From Plazaster borealis (Eukaryota; Echinodermata; Asteroidea; Forcipulatida; Labidiasteridae), in contig CM037459.1 in the NCBI GenBank assembly GCA_021014325.1, positions 12,681,501-12,745,500 on the forward strand: a stretch of DNA of 64,000 nucleotides. Reading direction: 5' to 3'. The notes below the pieces were generated by a model that searched no databases, was not told the origin of the DNA, and saw only the letters and a program-made list of their open reading frames with translations. Made by a program: the position numbers and the translations under genes. Of the stretch, positions 8,690 through 21,645 are shown piece by piece; within the stretch, counting starts at the first letter, position 1, and the number at the start of each line of letters is the position of its first letter.

Positions 8690-11377
8690 ACTAAGTATGC
8701 TAGAGACACAAAATTTATATCCAAATCTGCCTCTCATATCCCTGAGTCCGAAAATTAAAGTTTTATGGCCACTTTGTGCAATCTTCATACCGGAAATGAC
8801 CAGCGAGTGGGGATACTCAGAATGTTCCTCAGACGCATGTTCAATGGGATTTTTGTACACAGAACTGTCACTGAGAGAAATACAACAAAAGGACGGCCAA
8901 ATCACCCCGAGAATAATGCTGGATTTGTACAAGTTTTATACCACTGGAAAGCCCATCTCAAGGGCTCTCTCCTCGACATAGTTTCGTTTCTGTGACGATT
9001 TTGTAGGCGAGGAGAGCGGCCAGGAAGTAGGGTTGCTACCACCACCAACTGGGGCTACGTATCAACACTAGCAAGGCATTTCCTGCCGAAAAACGGTTTG
9101 AAACAAATTCTGCGCTATGTTTGACAATAACTCATGAACTAAGCATGCTAGAGACACAAAATTTATATCAAAATCTGCCTCTCATATCCCTGAGTCCGAA
9201 AATTAGAGTTTTATGGCCACTTTGTGCAATCTTCATACCGGAAATGACCAGCAAGTGGGGATACTCACAATGTTCCTCAGACGCATGTTCAATGGGATTT
9301 TTGTACACAGAACTGTCACCGAGAGAAATACAACAAAAGGACGGCCAAATCACCCCCAGAATAATGTTGGATTTGTACAAGCTTTATACCACTGGAAAGC
9401 CCATCTCAAGGGCTCTCTCCTCGTGCTAATTTCGGTTCCGTGACGATTTTGAACGGCGAGGAGAGCGGCCAGGAAGTAGGGTTGCTACCACCACCAACTG
9501 GATCTACGTATCGACACTAGCAAGGCATTTCCTGCCGAAAAACGGTTTGAAACAAGTTCTGCGCTATGTTTGACAATCACTCATGAACTAAGCATGCTAG
9601 AGACACAAAATTTATATCCAAATCTGCCTCTCATATCCCTGAGTCCGAAAATTAAAGTTTTATGGCCACTTTGTGCAATCGTCATACCGGAAATGACCAG
9701 CGAGTGGGGATACTCAGAATGTTCCTCAGACGCATGTTCAATGGGATTTTTGTACACAGAACTGTCACTGAGAGAAATACAACAAAAGGACGGCCAAATC
9801 ACCCCCAGAATAATGCTGGATTTGTACAAGTTTTATACCACTGGAAAGCCCATCTCAAGGGCTCTCTCCTTGACATAGTTTCGTTTCTGTGACGATTTTC
9901 TAGGCGAGGAGAGCGGCCAGGAAGTCGGGTTGCTACCACCACCAACTGGGGCTACGTATCAACACTAGCAAGGCATTTCCTGCCGAAAAACGGTTTGAAA
10001 CAAATTCTGCACTATGTTTGACAATGACTCATGAACTAAGCATGCTAGAGACCATACTTTATATCCAAATCTGCCTCTCATATCCCTGAGTCCGAAAATT
10101 AAAGTTTTATGGCCACTTTGTGCAATCTTCATACCGGAAATGACCAGCGAGTGGGGATACTCAGAATGTTCCTCAGACGCATGTTCAATGGGATTTTTGT
10201 ACACAGAACTGTCACTGAGAGAAATACAACAAAAGGACGGCCAAATCACCCCGAGAATAATGCTGGATTTGTACAAGTTTTATACCACTGGAAAGCCCAT
10301 CTCAAGGGCTCTCTCCTTGACATAGTTTCGTTTCTGTGACGATTTTCTAGGCGAGGAGAGCGGCCAGGAAGTAGGGTTGCTACCACCACTAACTGGGGCT
10401 ACGTATCAACACTAGCAAGGCATTTCCTGCCGAAAAACGGTTTGAAACAAATTCTGCGCTATGTTTGACAATAACTCATGAACTAAGCATGCTAGAGACA
10501 CAAAATTTATATCCAAATCTGCCTCTCATATCCCTGAGTCCGAAAATTAGAGTTTTATGGCCACTTTGTGCAATCTTCATACCGGAAATGACCAGCAAGT
10601 GGGGATACTCACAATGTTCCTCAGACGCATGTTCAATGGGATTTTTGTACACAGAACTGTCACCGAGAGAAATACAACAGAAGGACGGCCAAATCACCCC
10701 CAGAATAATGTTGGATTTGTGCAAGTTTTATACCACTGGAAAGCCCATTTCAAGAGCTCTCTCCTCGTTCTAATTTTGTTTTTGTGACGATTTTGTAGGC
10801 GAGTAGAGCGGCCAGGAAGTAGGGTTGCTACCACCACCAACTGGGGCTACGTATCAACACAAGCAAGGCTTTTCCTGCCGAAAAACGGTTTGAAACAAAT
10901 TCTGCCCTATGCTAGACAATAACTCATGAACTAAGCATGCTAGAGACACAAAATTTATATCCAAATCTGCCTCTCATATTCCTGAGTCCGAAAATCAAAG
11001 TTGTATGGCTACTTTGAACAATCTTCATTCCGGAAATGACCAGCGAGTGGGGATACTCAGAATGTTCCTCAGAAGCATGTTCAATGGGATTTTTGTACAC
11101 AGAACTGTCACTAAGAGAAATACAACATAAGGACGGCCAAATCACCCCCAGAATAATGCTGGATTTGTGCAAGTTTTATACCACTGGAAAGCCCACCTCA
11201 AGGGCTCTTCCCTCGTCCTAGTTTCGTTTCTGTGACGATTTTGTACGCGAAAAGAGCGGCCAGGAAGTAGGGTTGCTACCACCACCAACTGGGTCTACGT
11301 ATCAACACAAGCAAGGGATTTCCTGCCAAAAAACGGTTTGAAACAAATTCTGCGCTATGTTTGACAATAACTCATGA
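8690..11377. repeat. U20-U25, subfamily A grading into subfamily B
   Basis: Starts 8690, 9138, 9587, 10035, 10482, 10930. U20-U23 are subfamily A with GACATAG or GTGCTAA motifs. U23 (447 bp) has a garbled GAGACCATACTTTATATCC where others have GAGACACAAAATTTATATCC. U24 switches in its last third to GTGCAAG and CCCATTTCAAGAGC. U25 is subfamily B and resembles the first unit of the following trimer (CCCACCTCAAGGGCTCTTCC, GTACGCGA). U24 is therefore a recombinant boundary. Confidence 0.8.
9138..10034. repeat. 897-bp dimer, copy 2 (U21-U22)
   Basis: U21 and U22 share the marker set of the dimer at 1347: ACAAGCTTTATACC, GGATCTACGTATCGACAC, ACAAGTTCTGC and GACAATCACTC. Like copy 3, and unlike copy 1, it has GTGCTAATTTCGG and GAACGGCGAGG, so copies 2 and 3 are the closest pair. 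Confidence 0.85.
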
Positions 11378-12718
11378 ACTAAACATGCTAGAGACACAAA
11401 ATTTAATCCAAATCTGCCTCTCATATCCCTGAGTCCGAAAATTAAAGTTGTATGGCCACTTTGAGCAATCTTCATACCGGAAATGACCAGCGAGTGGGGA
11501 TACTCAGAATGTTCCTCAGAAGCATGTTCAATGGGATTTTTGTACACAGAACTGTCACTGAGAGAAATACAACATAAGGACGGCCAAATCACCCCCAGAA
11601 TAATGTTGGATTTGTGCAAGTTTTATACCACTGGAAAGCCCACCTCAAGGGCTCTTCCCTCGTCCTAGTTTCGTTTCTGTGACGATTTTGTACGCGAGAA
11701 GAGCGGCCAGGAAATAGGGTTGCTACCACCACCAACTGGGGCTACGTATCAACACAAGCAAGGCATTTCCTGCCGAAAAACGGTTTGAAACAAATTCTGC
11801 GCTATGTTTGACAATAACTCATGAACTAAACATGCTAGAGACACAAAATTTATCTCCAAATCTGCCTCTCATATCCCTGAGTCCGAAAATCAAAGTTGTT
11901 GGCCACTTTGAGCAATCTTCATACCGGAAATGACCAGCGAGTGGGGATACTCAGAATGTTCCTCAGAAGCATGTTCAATGGGATTTTGTACACAGAACTG
12001 TCACTGAGAGAAATACAACAGAAGGACGGCCAAATCACCCCCAGATAAATGTTGGATCTGTGCAAGTTTTATACCACTGGAAAGCCCATTTCAAGAGCTC
12101 TCTCCTCGTCCTAATTTCGTTTTTGTGACGAATTTGTAGGCGAGGAGAGCGGCCAGGAAGTAGGGTTGCTACCACCACCAACTGGGGCTACGTATCAACA
12201 CAAGCAAGGCATTTCCTGCCGAAAAACGGTTTGAAACAAATTCTGCGCTATGTTTGACAATAACTCATGAACTAAACATGCTAGAGACACAAAATTTATA
12301 TCCAAATCTGCCTCTCATATCCCTGAGTCCGAAAATCAAAGTTGTATGGCCACTTTGAGCAATCTTCATACGGGAAATGACCAGCGAGTGGGGATACTCA
12401 GAATGTTTCTCAGAAGCATGTTCAATGGGATTTTTGTACACAGAACTGTCACTGAGAGAAATACAACATAAGGACGGCCAAATCACCCCCAGAATAATGT
12501 TGGATTTGTGCAAGTTTTATACCACTGGAAAGCCCATTTCAAGAGCTCTCTCCTCGTCCTAGTTTCGTTTCCGTGACGATTTTGTACGCGAGGAGAGCGG
12601 CCAGGAAGTAGGGTTGCTACCACCACCAACTGGGGCTACGTATCAACACAAGCAAGGCATTTTCTGCCGAAAAACGGTTTGAAACAAATTCTGCGCTATG
12701 TTTGACAATAACTCATGA
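11378..12718. repeat. 1341-bp trimer HOR, copy 1 (U26-U28)
   Basis: Unit a (11378, 447 bp) has ATTTAATCC, a one-base loss. Unit b (11825, 446 bp) has TTATCTCC, GTTGTTGGCC, GGGATTTTGTAC, CAGATAAATG and GACGAATTTGTAGG. Unit c (12271, 448 bp) has ATGTTTCTCAG and TTTCCGTGACG. The same a-b-c order repeats at 12719 and 14957. Confidence 0.92.
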
Positions 12719-14059
12719 ACTAAGCATGCTAGAGACACAAAATTTAATCCAAATCTGCCTCTCATATCCCTGAGTCCGAAAATCAAAGTTGTATGGCCAC
12801 TTTGAGCAATCTTCATACCGGAAATGACCAGCGAGTGGGGATACTCAGAATGTTCCTCAGAAGCATGTTCAATGGGATTTTTGTACACAGAACTGTCACT
12901 GAGAGAAATACAACATAAGGACGGCCAAATCACCCCCAGAATAATGTTGGATTTGTGCAAGTTTTATACCACTGGAAAGCCCACCTCAAGGGCTCTTCCC
13001 TCGTCCTAGTTTCGTTTCTGTGACGATTTTGTACGCGAGAAGAGCGGCCAGGAAATAGGGTTGCTACCACCACCAACTGGGGCTACGTATCAACACAAGC
13101 AAGGCATTTCCTGCCGAAAAACGGTTTGAAACAAATTCTGCGCTATGTTTGACAATAACTCATGAACTAAACATGCTAGAGACACAAAATTTATCTCCAA
13201 ATCTGCCTCTCATATCCCTGAGTCCGAAAATCAAAGTTGTTGGCCACTTTGAGCAATCTTCATACCGGAAATGACCAGCGAGTGGGGATACTCAGAATGT
13301 TCCTCAGAAGCATGTTCAATGGGATTTTGTACACAGAACTGTCACTGAGAGAAATACAACAGAAGGACGGCCAAATCACCCCCAGATAAATGTTGGATCT
13401 GTGCAAGTTTTATACCACTGGAAAGCCCATTTCAAGAGCTCTCTCCTCGTTCTAGTTTCGTTTTTGTGACGAATTTGTAGGCGAGGAGAGCGGCCAGGAA
13501 GTAGGGTTGCTACCACCACCAACTGGGGCTACGTATCAACACAAGCAAGGCATTTCCTGCCGAAAAACGGTTTGAAACAAATTCTGCGCTATGTTTGACA
13601 ATAACTCATGAACTAAACATGCTAGAGACACAAAATTTATATCCAAATCTGCCTCTCATATCCCTGAGTCCGAAAATCAAAGTTGTATGGCCACTTTGAG
13701 CAATCTTCATACCGGAAATGACCAGCGAGTGGGGATACTCAGAATGTTTCTCAGAAGCATGTTCAATGGGATTTTTGTACACAGAACTGTCACTGAGAGA
13801 AATACAACATAAGGACGGCCAAATCACCCCCAGAATAATGTTGGATTTGTGCAAGTTTTATACCACTGGAAAGCCCATTTCAAGAGCTCTCTCCTCGTCC
13901 TAGTTTCGTTTCCGTGACGATTTTGTACGCGAGAAGAGCGGCCAGGAAGTAGGGTTGCTACCACCACCAACTGGGGCTACGTATCAACACAAGCAAGGCA
14001 TTTTCTGCCGAAAAACGGTTTGAAACAAATTCTGCGCTATGTTTGACAATAACTCATGA
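12719..14059. repeat. 1341-bp trimer HOR, copy 2 (U29-U31)
   Basis: Starts 12719, 13166, 13612 with the same lengths (447, 446, 448) and marker set as copy 1. Unit b here has CGTTCTAGTTTCG, shared with copy 3 but not copy 1. Unit c lacks the CATACGGGAAATG change that copies 1 and 3 share, so markers are exchanged between copies. Confidence 0.92.
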
Positions 14060-14956
14060 ACTAAGCATGCTAGAGACACAAAATTTATATCCAAATCTGC
14101 CTCTCATATCCCTGAGTCCGAAAATCAAAGTTGTATGGCCACTTTGAGCAATCTTCATACCGGAAATGACCAGCAAGTGGGGATACTCACAATGTTCCTC
14201 AGACGCATGTTCAATGGGATTTTTGTACACAGAACTGTCACCGAGATAAATACAACAAAAGGACGGCCAAATCACCCCCAGAATAATGTTGGATTTGTAC
14301 AAGCTTTATACCACTGGAAAGCCCATCTCAAGGGCTCTCTCCTCGTGCTAATTTCGGTTCCGTGACGATTTTGAACGGCGAGGAGAGCGGCCAGGAAGTA
14401 GGGTTGCTACCACCACCAACTGGATCTACGTATCGACACTAGCAAGGCATTTCCTGCCGAAAAACGGTTTGAAACAAGTTCTGCGCTATGTTTGACAATC
14501 ACTCATGAACTAAGCATACTAGAGACACAAAATTTATATCCAAATCTGCCTCTCATATCCCTGAGTCCGAAAATTAAAGTTTTATGGCCACTTTGTGCAA
14601 TCTTCATACCGGAAATGACCAGCGAGTGGGGATACTCAGAAAGTTCCTCAGACGCATGTTCAATGGGATTTTTGTACACAGAACTGTCACTGAGAGAAAT
14701 ACAACAAAAGGACGGCCAAATCACCCCCAGAATAATGCTGGATTTGTACAAGTTTTATACCACTGGAAAGCCCATCTCAGGGGCTCTCTCCTCGACATAG
14801 TTTCGTTTCTGTGACGATTTTCTAGGCGAGGAGAGCGGCCAGGAAGTAGGGTTGCTACCACCACCAACTGGGGCTACGTATCAACACAAGCAAGGCATTT
14901 TCTGCCGAAAAACGGTTTGAAACAAATTCTGCGCTATGTTTGACAATAACTCATGA
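14060..14956. repeat. 897-bp dimer, copy 3 (U32-U33), inside trimer HOR
   Basis: This dimer sits between the second and third copies of the 1341-bp trimer. The first about 95 bases of U32 (GTTGTATGGCC, TTTGAGCAA) match the surrounding subfamily, and the rest (CAAGTGGGG, CACAATG, ACAAGCTTTATACC, GAACGGCG, GGATCTACG) matches U21. U33 ends with CACAAGCAAGGCATTTTCTG like its neighbours. The borders are therefore inside units and in register, as expected for homologous exchange or gene conversion. Confidence 0.85.
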
Positions 14957-16295
14957 ACTAAGCATGCTAGAGACACAAAATTTAATCCAAATCTGCCTCT
15001 CATATCCCTGAGTCCGAAAATCAAAGTTGTATGGCCACTTTGAGCAATCTTCATACCGGAAATGACCAGCGAGTGGGGATACTCAGAATGTTCCTCAGAA
15101 GCATGTTCAATGGGATTTTTGTACACAGAACTGTCACTGAGAGAAATACAACATAAGGACGGCCAAATCACCCCCAGAATAATGTTGGATTTGTGCAAGT
15201 TTTATACCACTGGAAAGCCCACCTCAAGGGCTCTTCCTCGTCCTAGTTTCGTTTCTGTGACGATTTTGTACGCGAGAAGAGCGGCCAGGAAATAGGGTTG
15301 CTACCACCACCAACTGGGGCTACGTATCAACACAAGCAAGGCATTTCCTGCCGAAAAACGGTTTGAAACAAATTCTGCGCTATGTTTGACAATAACTCAT
15401 GAACTAAACATGCTAGAGACACAAAATTTATCTCCAAATCTGCCTCTCATATCCCTGAGTCCGAAAATCAAAGTTGTTGGCCACTTTGAGCAATCTTCAT
15501 ACCGGAAATGACCAGCGAGTGGGGATACTCAGAATGTTCCTCAGAAGCATGTTCAATGGGATTTTGTACACAGAACTGTCACTGAGAGAAATACAACAGA
15601 AGGACGGCCAAATCACCCCCAGATAAATGTTGGATCTGTGCAAGTTTTATACCACTGGAAAGCCCATTTCAAGAGCTCTCTCCTCGTTCTAGTTTCGTTT
15701 TTGTGACGAATTTGTAGGCGAGGAGAGCGGCCAGGAAGTAGGGTTGCTACCACCACCAACTGGGGCTACGTATCAACACAAGCAAGGCATTTCCTGCCGA
15801 AAAACGGTTTGAAACAAATTCTGCGCTATGTTTGACAATAACTCATGAACTAAACATGCTAGAGACACAAAATTTATATCCAAATCTGCCTCTCATATCC
15901 CTGAGTCCGAAAATCAAAGTTGTATGGCCACTTTGAGCAATCTTCATACGGGAAATGACCAGCGAGTGGGGATACTCAGAATGTTTCTCAGAAGCATGTT
16001 CAATGGGATTTTTGTACACAGAACTGTCACTGAGAGAAATACAACATAAGGACGGCCAAATCACCCCAGAATAATGTTGGATTTGTGCAAGTTTTATACC
16101 ACTGGAAAGCCCATTTCAAGAGCTCTCTCCTCGTCCTAGTTTCGTTTCCGTGACGATTTTGTACGCGAGAAGAGCGGCCAGGAAGTAGGGTTGCTACCAC
16201 CACCAACTGGGGCTACGTATCAACACAAGCAAGGCATTTTCTGCCGAAAAACGGTTTGAAACAAATTCTGCGCTATGTTTGACAATAACTCATGA
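14957..16295. repeat. Trimer HOR, copy 3 (U34-U36)
   Basis: Starts 14957, 15403, 15849; lengths 446, 446, 447. All a-b-c markers are present. It is 2 bp shorter than the other copies: a C is lost in GGCTCTTCCTCG of unit a and another in ATCACCCCAGAAT of unit c. It is separated from copy 2 by the 897-bp dimer at 14060. Confidence 0.92.
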
Positions 16296-17192
16296 ACTAA
16301 GCATGCTAGAGACACAAAATTTATATCCAAATCTGCCTCTCATATCCCTGAGTCCGAAAATCAAAGTTGTATGGCCACTTTGAGCAATCTTCATACCGGA
16401 AATGACCAGCGAGTGGGGATACTCAGAATGTTCCTCAGAAGCATGTTCAATGGGATTTTTGTACACAGAATTGTCACTGAGAGAAATACAACATAAGGAC
16501 GGCCAAATCACCCCCAGAATAATGTTGGATTTGTGCAAGTTTTATACCAGTGGAAAGCCCATTTCAAGAGCTCTCTCCTCGTCCTAGTTTCGTTTCTGTG
16601 TCCGATTTTGTAGGCCAGGAGAGCGGCCAGGAAGTAGGGTTGCTACCACCACCAACTGGGGCTACGTATCAACACAAGCAAGGGATTTCCTGCCGAAAAA
16701 CGGTTTGAAACAAATTCTGCGCTATGTTTGACAATAACTCATGAACTAAACATGCTAGAGACACAAAGTTTATATCCAAATCTGCCTCTCATATCCCTGA
16801 GTCCGAAAATCAAAGTTGTATGGCCACTTTGAGCAATCTTCATACCGGAAATGACCAGCGAGTGGGGATACTCAGAATGTTCCTCAGACGCATGTTCAAT
16901 GGGATTTTTGTACACAGAACTGTCACTGAGAGAAATACAACATAAGGACGGCCAAATCACCCCCAGAATAATGTTGGATTTGTGCAAGTTTTATACCAGT
17001 GGAAAGCCCATTTCAAGAGCTCTCTCCTCGTTTTAGTTTCGTTTCTGTGACAATTTTGTAGGCCAGAAGAGCGGCCAGGAAGTAGGGTTGCTACCACCAC
17101 CAACTGGGGCTACGTATCAACACAAGCAAGGGATTTCCTGCAGAAAAACGGTTTGAAACAAATTCTGCGCTATGTTTGACAATAACTCATGA
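16296..17192. repeat. U37-U38
   Basis: U37 (449 bp) has AGAATTGTCACTG and an odd TCTGTGTCCGATTTTG, one base longer than usual. U38 (448 bp) carries the ACACAAAGTTTATATCC mark of U16 and leads into the deleted U39, paralleling 6727-8045. The counterpart of U17 is absent here. Confidence 0.75.
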
Positions 17193-17615
17193 ACTAAGCA
17201 TGCTAGAGACACAAAATTTATATCCAAATCTGCCTCTAATATCCCTGAGTCCGAAAATCAAAGTTGTATGGCCACTTTGAGCAATCTTCATACCGGAAAT
17301 GACCAGCGAGTGGGGATACTCAGAATGTTCCTCAGAAGCATGTTCAATGGGATTTTTGTACACAGAATTGTCACTGAGAGAAATACAACATAAGGACGGC
17401 CAAATCACCCCCAGATTAATGTTGGATTTGTGCAAGTTTTATACCTCTCCTCGTCGTAGTTTCGTTTCTGTGACAATTTTGTAGGCGAGGAGAGCGGCCA
17501 GGAAGTAGGGTTGCTACCACCACCAACTGGGGCTACGTATCAACACAAGCAAGGCATTTCCTGCCGAAAAACGGTTTGAAACAAATTCTGCGCTATGTTT
17601 GACAATAACTCATGA
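17193..17615. repeat. 423-bp monomer with 25-bp deletion, second copy (U39)
   Basis: Same length, deletion junction (17445/17446) and linked changes (AGAATTGTCACTG, CCAGATTAATG) as U18, 9.57 kb upstream. It has CTCTAATATCC where U18 has CTCTTATATCC. Confidence 0.92.
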
Positions 17616-20600
17616 ACTAATCATGCTAGAGACACAAAATTTATATCCAAATCTGCCTCTCAAATCCCTGAGTCCGAAAATTAAAGTTTTATGGCCACTT
17701 TGTGCAAACTTCATACCGGAAATGACCAGCAAGTGGGGATACTCAGAATGTTCCTCAAATGCATGTTTAATGGGATTTTTGTACACAGAACTGTCACTGA
17801 GAGAAATACAACATAAAGAAGGCCTAATCACCCCCAGAATAATGCTGGATTTGTACAAGTTTTATACCACTGGAAAGCCCACCTCAAGGGCTCTTCCCTC
17901 GTCCTAATTTCGTTTCTGTGACGATTTTGTACGCGAGAAGAGCGGCCAGGAAGTAGGGTTGCTACCACCACCAACTGGGGCTACGTATCAACACAAGCAA
18001 GGCATTTCCTGCCGAAAAACGGTTTGAAACAAATTCTGCGCTATGTTTGACAATAACTCATCAACTAAGCATGCTAGAGACACAAAATTTATATCCAAAT
18101 CTGCCCCTCATATCCCTGAGTCCGAAAATCAAAGTTGTATGGCCACTTTGAGCAATCTTCATACCGGAAATGACCAGCGAGTGGGGATACTTAAGAACGT
18201 TCCTCAGAAGCATGTTTAATGGGATTTTTGTACACAGAACTGTCACTGAGAGAAATACAACATAAGGACGGCTAAATCACCCCCAGAATAATGTTGGATT
18301 TGTACAAGTTTTATACCACTGGAAAGCCCACCTCAAGAGCTCTCTCCTCGTCCTAGTTTCGTTTCTGTGACGATTTTGTACGCGAGGAGAGCGGCCAGGA
18401 AGTAGGGTTGCTACCACCACCAACTGGGGCTACGTATCAACACAAGCAAGGCATTTCCTGCAGAAAAACGGTTTGAAACAAAATCTGCGCTATGTTTGAC
18501 AATAACTCATTAACTAAGCATGCTAGAGACACAAAATTTATATCCAAATCTGCCTCTGATATCCCTGAGTCCGAAAATCAAAATTGTATGGCCACTTTGA
18601 GCAATCTTCATACCGGAAATGACCAGCGAGTGGGGATACTCAGAACGTTCCTCAGAAGCATGTTTAATGGGATTTTTGTACACAGAACTGTCACTGAGAG
18701 AAATACAACATAAGGACGGCCAAATCACCCCAGAATAATGTTGGATTTGTGCAAGTTTTATACCACTGGAAAGCCCATCTCAAGGGCTCTCTCCTCGTTT
18801 TAGTTTCGTTTCTGTGACGATTTTGTAGGCGAGGAGAGCGGCCAGGAAGTAGGGTTGCTACCACCACCAACTGGGGCTACGTATCAACACAAGCAAGGAT
18901 TTCCTGCCGAAAAACGGTTTGAAACAAATTCTGCCCTATGTTAGACGATAACTCATGAATTAAGCATGCTAGAGACACAACATTTATATCCAAACCTGCC
19001 TCTCATATCCCTGCGTCCGAAAATCAAAGTTGCATGGCCACTTTGTGCAATCTTCATACCGGAAATGACCAGCGAGTGGGGATACTCAGAATGTTCCTCT
19101 GAAGCATGTTTAATGGGATTTTTGTACACAGAACTGTCACTGAGAGAAATACAAAATAAGGAAGGCCAAATCACCCCAGAATAATGCTGGATTTGTGCAA
19201 GTTTTATACCACTGGAAAGCCCATCTCAAGGGCTCTCTCCTCGTTTTAGTTTCGTTTCTGTGACGATTTTGTAGGCGAGGAGAGCGGCCAGGAAGTAGGG
19301 TTGCTACCACCACCAACTGGGGCTACGTATCAACACAAGCAAGGGATTTCCTGCCGAAAAACGGTTTGAAACAACTTCTGCGCTATGTTTGACAATAACC
19401 CATGAACTAGACATGCTAGAGACACAAAATTTATATCCAAATCTGCCATTCATATCCCTGAGTCCGAAAATCAAAGTTGTATGGCCACTTTGAGCAATCT
19501 TCATACCGGAAATGACCAGCGAGTGGGGATACTCAGAATGTTCCTCAGAAGCATGTTCAATGGGATTTTTGTACACAGAACTGTCACTGAGAGAAATACA
19601 ACATAAGTGCGGCCAAATCACCCCCAGAATAATGTTGGATTTGTGCAAGTTTTATACCACTGGAAAGCCCACCTCAAGAGCTCTCTCCTCGTCCTAGTTT
19701 TGTTTCTGTGACGATTTTGTAGGCCAGGAGAGCGGCCAGGAAGTAGGGTTGCTACCACCACCAACTAGGGCTACGTATCAACACAAGCAAGGCATTTTCT
19801 GCCGAAAAACGGTTTGAAACAAATTCTGCGCTATGTTTGACAATAACTCATGAACTAATCATGCTAGAGACACACAATTTATATCCAAATCTGCCTCTCA
19901 TATCCCTGAGTCCGAAAATCAACGTTTTATGGCCACTTTGTGCAAACTTCATACCGGAAATGACCAGCAAGTGGGGATACTCAGAATGTTCCTGAGAAGC
20001 ATGTTTAATGGGATTTTTGTACACAGAACTGTCACTGAGAGAAACACAACATAAGGAAGGCCAAATCACCCCCAGAATAATGCTGGATTTGTGCAAGTTT
20101 TATACCACTGGAAAGCCCATCTCAAGGGCTCTCTCCTCGTTCTAGTTTCGTTTCTGTGACGATTTTGTAGGCGACGAGAGCGGCAAGGAAGTAGGGTTGC
20201 TACCACCACCAACTGGGGCTACGTATCAACACAAGCAAGGCATTTTCTGCCGAAAAACGGTTTGAAACAAATTCTGCGCTATGTTTGACAATAACTCATC
20301 AACTAAACATGCTAGAGACACAAAATTTATATCCAAATCTGCCTCTCATATCACTGAGTCCGAAAATCAAAGTTTTATGGCCACTTTGTGCAATCTTCAT
20401 ACCGGAAATGACCAGCGAGTGGGGATACTCAGAATGTTCCTCAGAAGCATGTTTAACGGGATTTTTGTACACAGAACTGTCACTGAGAGAAATACAACAT
20501 AAGTGCGGCCAAATCACCCCCAGAATAATGCTGGATTTGTGCAAGTTTTATACCACTGGAAAGCCCATCTCAAGGGCTCTCTCCTCGTTCTAGTTTCGTT

Positions 20601-21645
20601 TCTGTGACGGTTTTGTAGGCGAGGAGAGCGGTAAGAAAGTGGGGTTGCTACCACCACCAACTGGGGCTACGTATCAACACAAGCAAGGCATTTTCTGCCG
20701 AAAAACGGTTTGAAACAAATTCTGCGCTATGTTTGACAATAACTCATCAACTAAACATGCTAGAGACACAAAATTTATATCCAAATCTGCCTCTCATATC
20801 ACTGAGTCTGAAAATCAAAGTTTTATGGCCACTTTGTGCAAACTTCATGCCGGAAATGACCACCAAGTAGGGATACTCAGAATGTTCCTCAGAAGCATGT
20901 TTAACGGGATTTTTGTACACAGAACTGTCACTGAGAGAAATACAACATAAGGAAGGCCAAATCACCACCAGAATAATGCTGGATTTGTGCAAGTTTTATA
21001 CCACTGGAAAGCCCACCTCAAGGGCTCTCCCCTCGTCCTAGTTTTCGTTTCTGTGACGATTTTGTACGCGAGAAGAGCGGCCAGGAAGTAGGGTTGCTAC
21101 CACCACCAACTGGGGCTACGTATCAACACTAGCAAGGCATTTCCTGCCGAAAAACGGTTTGAAACAAATTCTGCGCTATGTTTGACAATAACTCATCAAC
21201 TAAGCATGCTAGAGACACAAAATTTATATCCAAATCTGCCTCTGATATCCCTAAATCCGAAAATCAAAGTTGTATGGCCACTTTGAGCAATCTTCATACC
21301 GGAAATGACCAGCGAGTGGGGATACTCAGAACGTTCCTCAGAAGCATTTTCAATGGGATTTTTGTACACAGAACTGTCACTGAGAGAATTACAACATATA
21401 GACGGCCAAATCACCCCCGAATAATGCTGGATTTGTGCAAGTTTTATACCACTGGAAAGCCCATCTCAAGGGCTCTCTCCTCGTTCTAGTTTCGTTTCTG
21501 TGACGATTTTGTAGGCGAGGATAGCGGCAAGGAAGTAGGGTTGCTACCACCACCAACTGGGGCTACGTATCAACACAAGCAAGGCATTTTCTGCCGAAAA
21601 ACGGTTTGAAACAAATTCTGCGCTATGTTTGACAATAACTCATGA
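17616..21645. repeat. Long segment shared with 37-40 kb and 41-44 kb, copy 1 (U40-U48)
   Basis: Starts 17616, 18064, 18513, 18959, 19406, 19854, 20302, 20750, 21199. Ordered markers: TCAAATGCATGTTTA (U40), GGACGGCTAAATC (U41), CAAAATCTGCGC at the U41/U42 border, TGTTAGACGATAACTCATG leading into ATTAAGC and ACACAACATTTA (U43), CTAGACATGC (U44), ATCAACGTTTTATGG with CCTGAGAAGC and GAAACACAAC (U45), then GTTTAACGGG units (U46, U47) and CATATAGACGG (U48). The order recurs at 37193 and 41219. Confidence 0.88.
20302..21645. repeat. Incomplete early copy of the 43-50 kb HOR (U46-U48)
   Basis: U46 and U47 have ATCACTGAGTC and GTTTAACGGG. U47 (449 bp) has ACCACCAAG and CTAGTTTTCGTTTC. U48 (447 bp) has CTGATATCCCTAAATCC, AGCATTTTC, CATATAGACGG and ACCCCCGAAT. 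This is the X1-X2-Y order of the tetramer at 43457. U49 does not match Z. Confidence 0.82.
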
